A DNA stretch of 64,000 bases from Spisula solida (lineage: Eukaryota; Mollusca; Bivalvia; Venerida; Mactridae): assembly GCA_947247005.1 (NCBI GenBank), contig OX365946.1, positions 52,726,734-52,790,733 on the forward strand, in the 5' to 3' direction. Below the pieces are notes generated by a model, which searched no databases, was not told the origin of the DNA, and saw only the letters and a list, made by a program, of their open reading frames with translations. Of this stretch, positions 63,666 to 64,000 are shown piece after piece; the first letter of the stretch is position 1, and every line of letters begins with the position of its first letter. The translations under genes and the position numbers were made by a program.

Positions 63666-64000
63666 ATGGATTTTTCATCGGCGCACATCGCAGATGTAGA
63701 AACCATGAAACCGGAATATCATTTTCATACAGAGTTACAAAATATGCCGTCTTGTATGTATGAACAGTCTCCACAAATTGGCACAATGGTGTCCAGTGGT
63801 CAAAATACAAGATCTAAATTATTTAGATTCCATATGGCAAAGGAAAATGCCGCTTTAGGTAGTTGCAGACGAAGGCTTGATTTTAATCAATCTTGTCAAA
63901 CGAACATATATGGTTTGAAACCTGGACAACAAATAACAGTGGCTCGACGAAATGAGCGTGAACGAAACCGTGTTAAACTAATTAATATGACATTTGCAAC
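63666..64000 (+). CDS. ASCL: Achaete-scute family bHLH transcription factor, N-terminal part (runs off the window end)
   Basis: Seen: an ATG at 63666 opens 111 codons that reach the window end without a stop. An in-frame TAG at 63573-63575 lies upstream with no in-frame ATG in between, so this is the first usable start. The first ~65 residues are unremarkable. Around residues 67-73 comes SCRRRLDF, like the CKRRLNF block that precedes the bHLH in ASCL proteins. Residues 93-107 read ARRNERERNRVKLIN, then MTFA: the basic region and start of helix 1 with the ASCL signature. Known: the family are nuclear E-box-binding proneural activators that heterodimerise with E proteins (Daughterless/TCF type) and drive neural fate; their coding sequence is often a single exon. 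Missing here because of the window edge: the rest of helix 1, the loop, helix 2 and the C-terminus. No frameshift or stop is visible. ASCL1-like versus another paralogue cannot be decided. Confidence 0.93.
   Translation, partial: MDFSSAHIADVETMKPEYHFHTELQNMPSCMYEQSPQIGTMVSSGQNTRSKLFRFHMAKENAALGSCRRRLDFNQSCQTNIYGLKPGQQITVARRNERERNRVKLINMTFA

Overview
This is eukaryotic, animal-type nuclear DNA. It is AT-rich, has no operons or bacterial-type gene packing, and is dominated by tandem satellites, inverted repeats, short hairpin elements, tRNA-headed SINE-like sequences and one decayed LINE. Together with an achaete-scute-type bHLH gene at the right edge, this suggests a lophotrochozoan, most likely a bivalve mollusc. 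The phylum is an inference from repeat style, not something the sequence proves.

The only convincing host gene is at the far right. From 63666 (+) an open frame runs off the window end. It encodes the N-terminus and the basic/helix-1 part of an achaete-scute (ASCL) proneural transcription factor. The roughly 300 bases before it hold a CAGGTG E-box, a TATA-like box and two CACGCG-core sites. One of these is an exact match to the Hairy/HES repressor consensus known from achaete and ASCL1 promoters. This is the most functionally meaningful part of the window.

Layout, left to right. 1-3.6 kb: a 223-bp tandem duplication, a CA-type microsatellite and a SINE-like element. 3.59-5.01 kb: a 20-bp satellite. 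5.83-20.69 kb: a giant inverted-repeat (foldback) structure. Each arm of about 3.8 kb carries a 42/49-bp satellite, a GC-rich core with 140-bp tandem repeats, and a near-unique inner part. The loop of about 7.25 kb holds further repeats and a CGTACG-rich element with 15-bp perfect terminal inverted repeats. 21.1-22.2 kb: degenerate GAT/GTT repeats. 22.7-25.2 kb: a 5'-truncated LINE reverse transcriptase on the minus strand, broken by two in-frame TGA codons and at least two frameshifts. 25.44-29.26 kb: a 40/41-bp satellite of about 93 copies whose unit looks like the 5' half of a tRNA. 30.0-33.7 kb: several hairpin elements. 36.1-37.3 kb: a 30-bp satellite. 39.11-44.40 kb: a second foldback whose outer ~650 bp per arm look identical and whose arms carry AGGTCA-rich repeats. 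45.2-46.1 kb: a 41-bp satellite. 49.0-50.5 kb: a 31-bp satellite. 51.8-52.8 kb: a cluster of hairpin MITEs. 55.6-56.0 kb and 58.6-59.8 kb: more satellites. 61.1-62.0 kb: GTT and GATGAC low-complexity DNA. After that comes the proneural gene's upstream region.

Roughly one third of the window is tandem repeat. Nearly all short open frames inside these arrays are by-products of the repeat period and should not be read as genes.
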